From Paragyromitra xinjiangensis (lineage: Eukaryota; Ascomycota; Pezizomycetes; Pezizales; Discinaceae): a stretch of 64,000 bases of DNA. Numbering within the stretch: position 1 is the stretch's first letter; the number at the start of each line of letters is the position of its first letter. The position numbers and the translations under genes were made by a program. Shown here in pieces: positions 62,489 to 64,000 of the stretch. Below the pieces are notes generated by a model. It was given only the letters and a program-made list of their open reading frames with translations, was not told the origin of the DNA and ran no database searches. The stretch spans positions 372,001 to 436,000 of the forward strand of contig JBCAMK010000001.1 in NCBI GenBank assembly GCA_038503065.1. The letters are read 5' to 3'.

Positions 62489-64000
62489 TTCATCTGTGTT
62501 CTGCGGAAGATTGGAGTTGGTTAGGTTTTGAAGACTCCCAAACATTGTTGAGCTGTTCATTCGGCGAGTACGTGGGCAGCTCGAACTGATGAAGGAGGAA
62601 TAGTTGACTGGGTGGTAAGCCCTGGGACCCCAAAGCCATGCTAACGCTATACCCACACATAATGGAGCATTATTGTTGATCAGATTCATCTACAGAATAC
62701 CCTAGGTGTTAAGCTACTTGTAGATTCTCAAGTTCAGAATCAGTTGTTTTGGCCCTCTTTCTATCGTAGTGGTTTAGAGTCAACGATAGATAAGGGAGCA
62801 AACTGCTATTTGTTCACAGGGTCGGGATAGCGAAAGAATGTCTTGGCCAAAGAAGGGCTCCGGGTATGGCTTCCTCTAGCTGTCTCAAGTCCCCATTTCA
62901 CTCACAGGTTACTCAACACTCAGTTGGTGATTGGTGCGCAAGAATTGGTTGGACGATGTTAGAAATGTTCCATTTTAGGTGATCATCGGGGTGGGCGGGG
63001 TGTCTAGATGGCTTGCGAAGTTGCCTGCTACGGTACACCGACGTATTTGAAAACGGTTGTGTTGTGGCTTGAGGGATTGGCACAGAGCCGCCGGCAACCG
63101 TTGGAAGCTTGTGTTGCGGATCATGAATCGTTTACGCAAGATTTTCAACCGCTTTTAGGACAAACATCTCGCAGCTGCTGAGATCGTCAAAACTAGCTAG
63201 TTCAAGATGAGGGGATCTTCAAGATAACAGATCTTGTGGGAGGAGGAGGAGGTAGTGGTTTAAGATGTCTGCCAGGACTTGGGACCCGTAAAGAATTGGC
63301 TGACCCTTACAAGTAAGTCTGGGTTTGGTGGGAAACAACTCAGGCCGGGCCAGGCCGAGCCAGGCGCATAAGAGCAAACGGCGTTATGACACCAATGATA
63401 ATTCCGCGGACGATGTCATAAGCGTGATTTCATAAGCGTGATAACGGAAGATATCGCCTGTTGCCGGGGGCAAGAAGCGACTCTGAGACTTAGTGCGGCT
63501 CAACAGAAAACGTCAGAATTTGGGTCTAGGTATGTATGTATATCCATCGCGGCAAGTTTTTCTCGCCGTTCACGATGGAGCATCGTCTGTGATAGCTGCA
63601 GGAGCCGCCGTTGGGTCGGGGCCAGCGTCACGCACGGAGAGAGAAGTTCGAAGCGACGAGTGTCCGGACAGCCCTTCTTCCCCGCTCTCGCGTTCTGACT
63701 CCACGCAGTCGCGAAGACGTCAAACGCGAGTCTGGCTGATGGTGTTTGGCGGTGGAGGAGTGGGGTGGTTGTGGTGGTGGTGGTGGTGGTGGCCTGTGCT
63801 TCAAGTCTCTCCAGTACTTGATCTTCATTCCAGATCTGCATGTTACTTCTTCTTCACCTGCCTGCTCTTCCTGATCCTTATCCTTATTCTCCAGATGTCG
63901 TGTTCCCGTTCCGTTTCCCTCAATTCCCATCATTCCCCCTCGGTCTGCCAGCCCCAGTCCCATCCATCCATCCGCCCACCACTATCATCAGTCACCCAGC
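62489..64000. other. Intergenic region at the window end
   Basis: About 1.5 kb with no supported gene. A GGT microsatellite lies at about 63765-63793. Two overlapping minus-strand frames at 63500-63963 owe part of their length to this repeat (a Thr run in one frame, a Pro run in the other), so neither is called. Confidence 0.5.
63765..63793. repeat. GGT trinucleotide microsatellite
   Basis: About nine GGT units with one GTT interruption near the left end. Confidence 0.8.

Noticed and set aside
63500..63963. Two overlapping minus-strand frames with Thr or Pro runs
   Set aside because: Their length depends on the GGT microsatellite and neither shows a start context, intron or motif.

Overview
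This window is nuclear DNA from a filamentous ascomycete (Pezizomycotina). The evidence is the density of short GT-AG introns (mostly 45-110 bp) with CTAAC/CTGAC-type branch points, typical filamentous-fungal gene structures, and a conserved gene set (LYS1, SEC23, GPAT, ARPC3, AFG2, TFIIIC, glycogen phosphorylase, a class III G-alpha, HOG1, AVL9). The class within Pezizomycotina cannot be fixed from sequence alone; a Pezizomycetes-like lineage is a guess. I rebuilt exon structures by reading splice sites and checking that exon lengths sum to an open frame. No tRNA, rRNA or CRISPR array was recognised.

Layout. 1-4.7 kb: 3' part of LYS1, then SEC23, both on +. 4.7-8.2 kb: intergenic, with a small secreted-protein gene (-) and a 211-bp TA-flanked MITE-like element. 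8.2-10.8 kb: glycerol-3-phosphate acyltransferase (-). 12.8-15.8 kb: a protein kinase-ankyrin fusion (-) with 14 ankyrin repeats, some recently duplicated. 15.8-21.1 kb: gene-poor and mobile-element-like, with a 371-bp inverted-repeat element, a tiny membrane protein gene, an unrecognised three-exon gene beside a possibly broken frame, and a 124-bp foldback hairpin. 21.4-25.6 kb: ARPC3 and AFG2 (+). 26.2-32.4 kb: TFIIIC B-block-binding subunit in 10 exons (-). 33.2-36.4 kb: glycogen phosphorylase in 11 exons including a 13-nt microexon (-). 37.9-39.3 kb: class III G-alpha (-). 39.3-45.2 kb: a 5.9-kb gap between divergent G-alpha and HOG1 genes. 45.2-46.7 kb: HOG1-type MAP kinase (+). 47.4-52.6 kb: AVL9 with a very long repeat-built tail and one GC-AG intron (+). 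53.2-54.0 kb: HAD-family pyrimidine 5'-nucleotidase (-). 54.6-56.1 kb: unrecognised basic Ser/Thr-rich protein (-). 56.7 kb: a second CCGTAT-ended foldback element. 58.5-60.9 kb: unrecognised Pro/Tyr/Arg-rich protein (+). 60.9-64 kb: mostly featureless, with one unrecognised spliced reading frame.

Most genes are housekeeping: lysine synthesis, ER-to-Golgi and late secretion, phospholipid synthesis, actin branching, ribosome biogenesis, RNA polymerase III transcription and glycogen breakdown. The two signalling genes (class III G-alpha and HOG1) are neighbours facing apart. There is no metabolic cluster or obvious defence island. The less ordinary content is the kinase-ankyrin fusion, the repeat-expanded AVL9, four TA-flanked foldback elements, several unrecognised small genes and a frequently recurring palindrome, TACATGTA.
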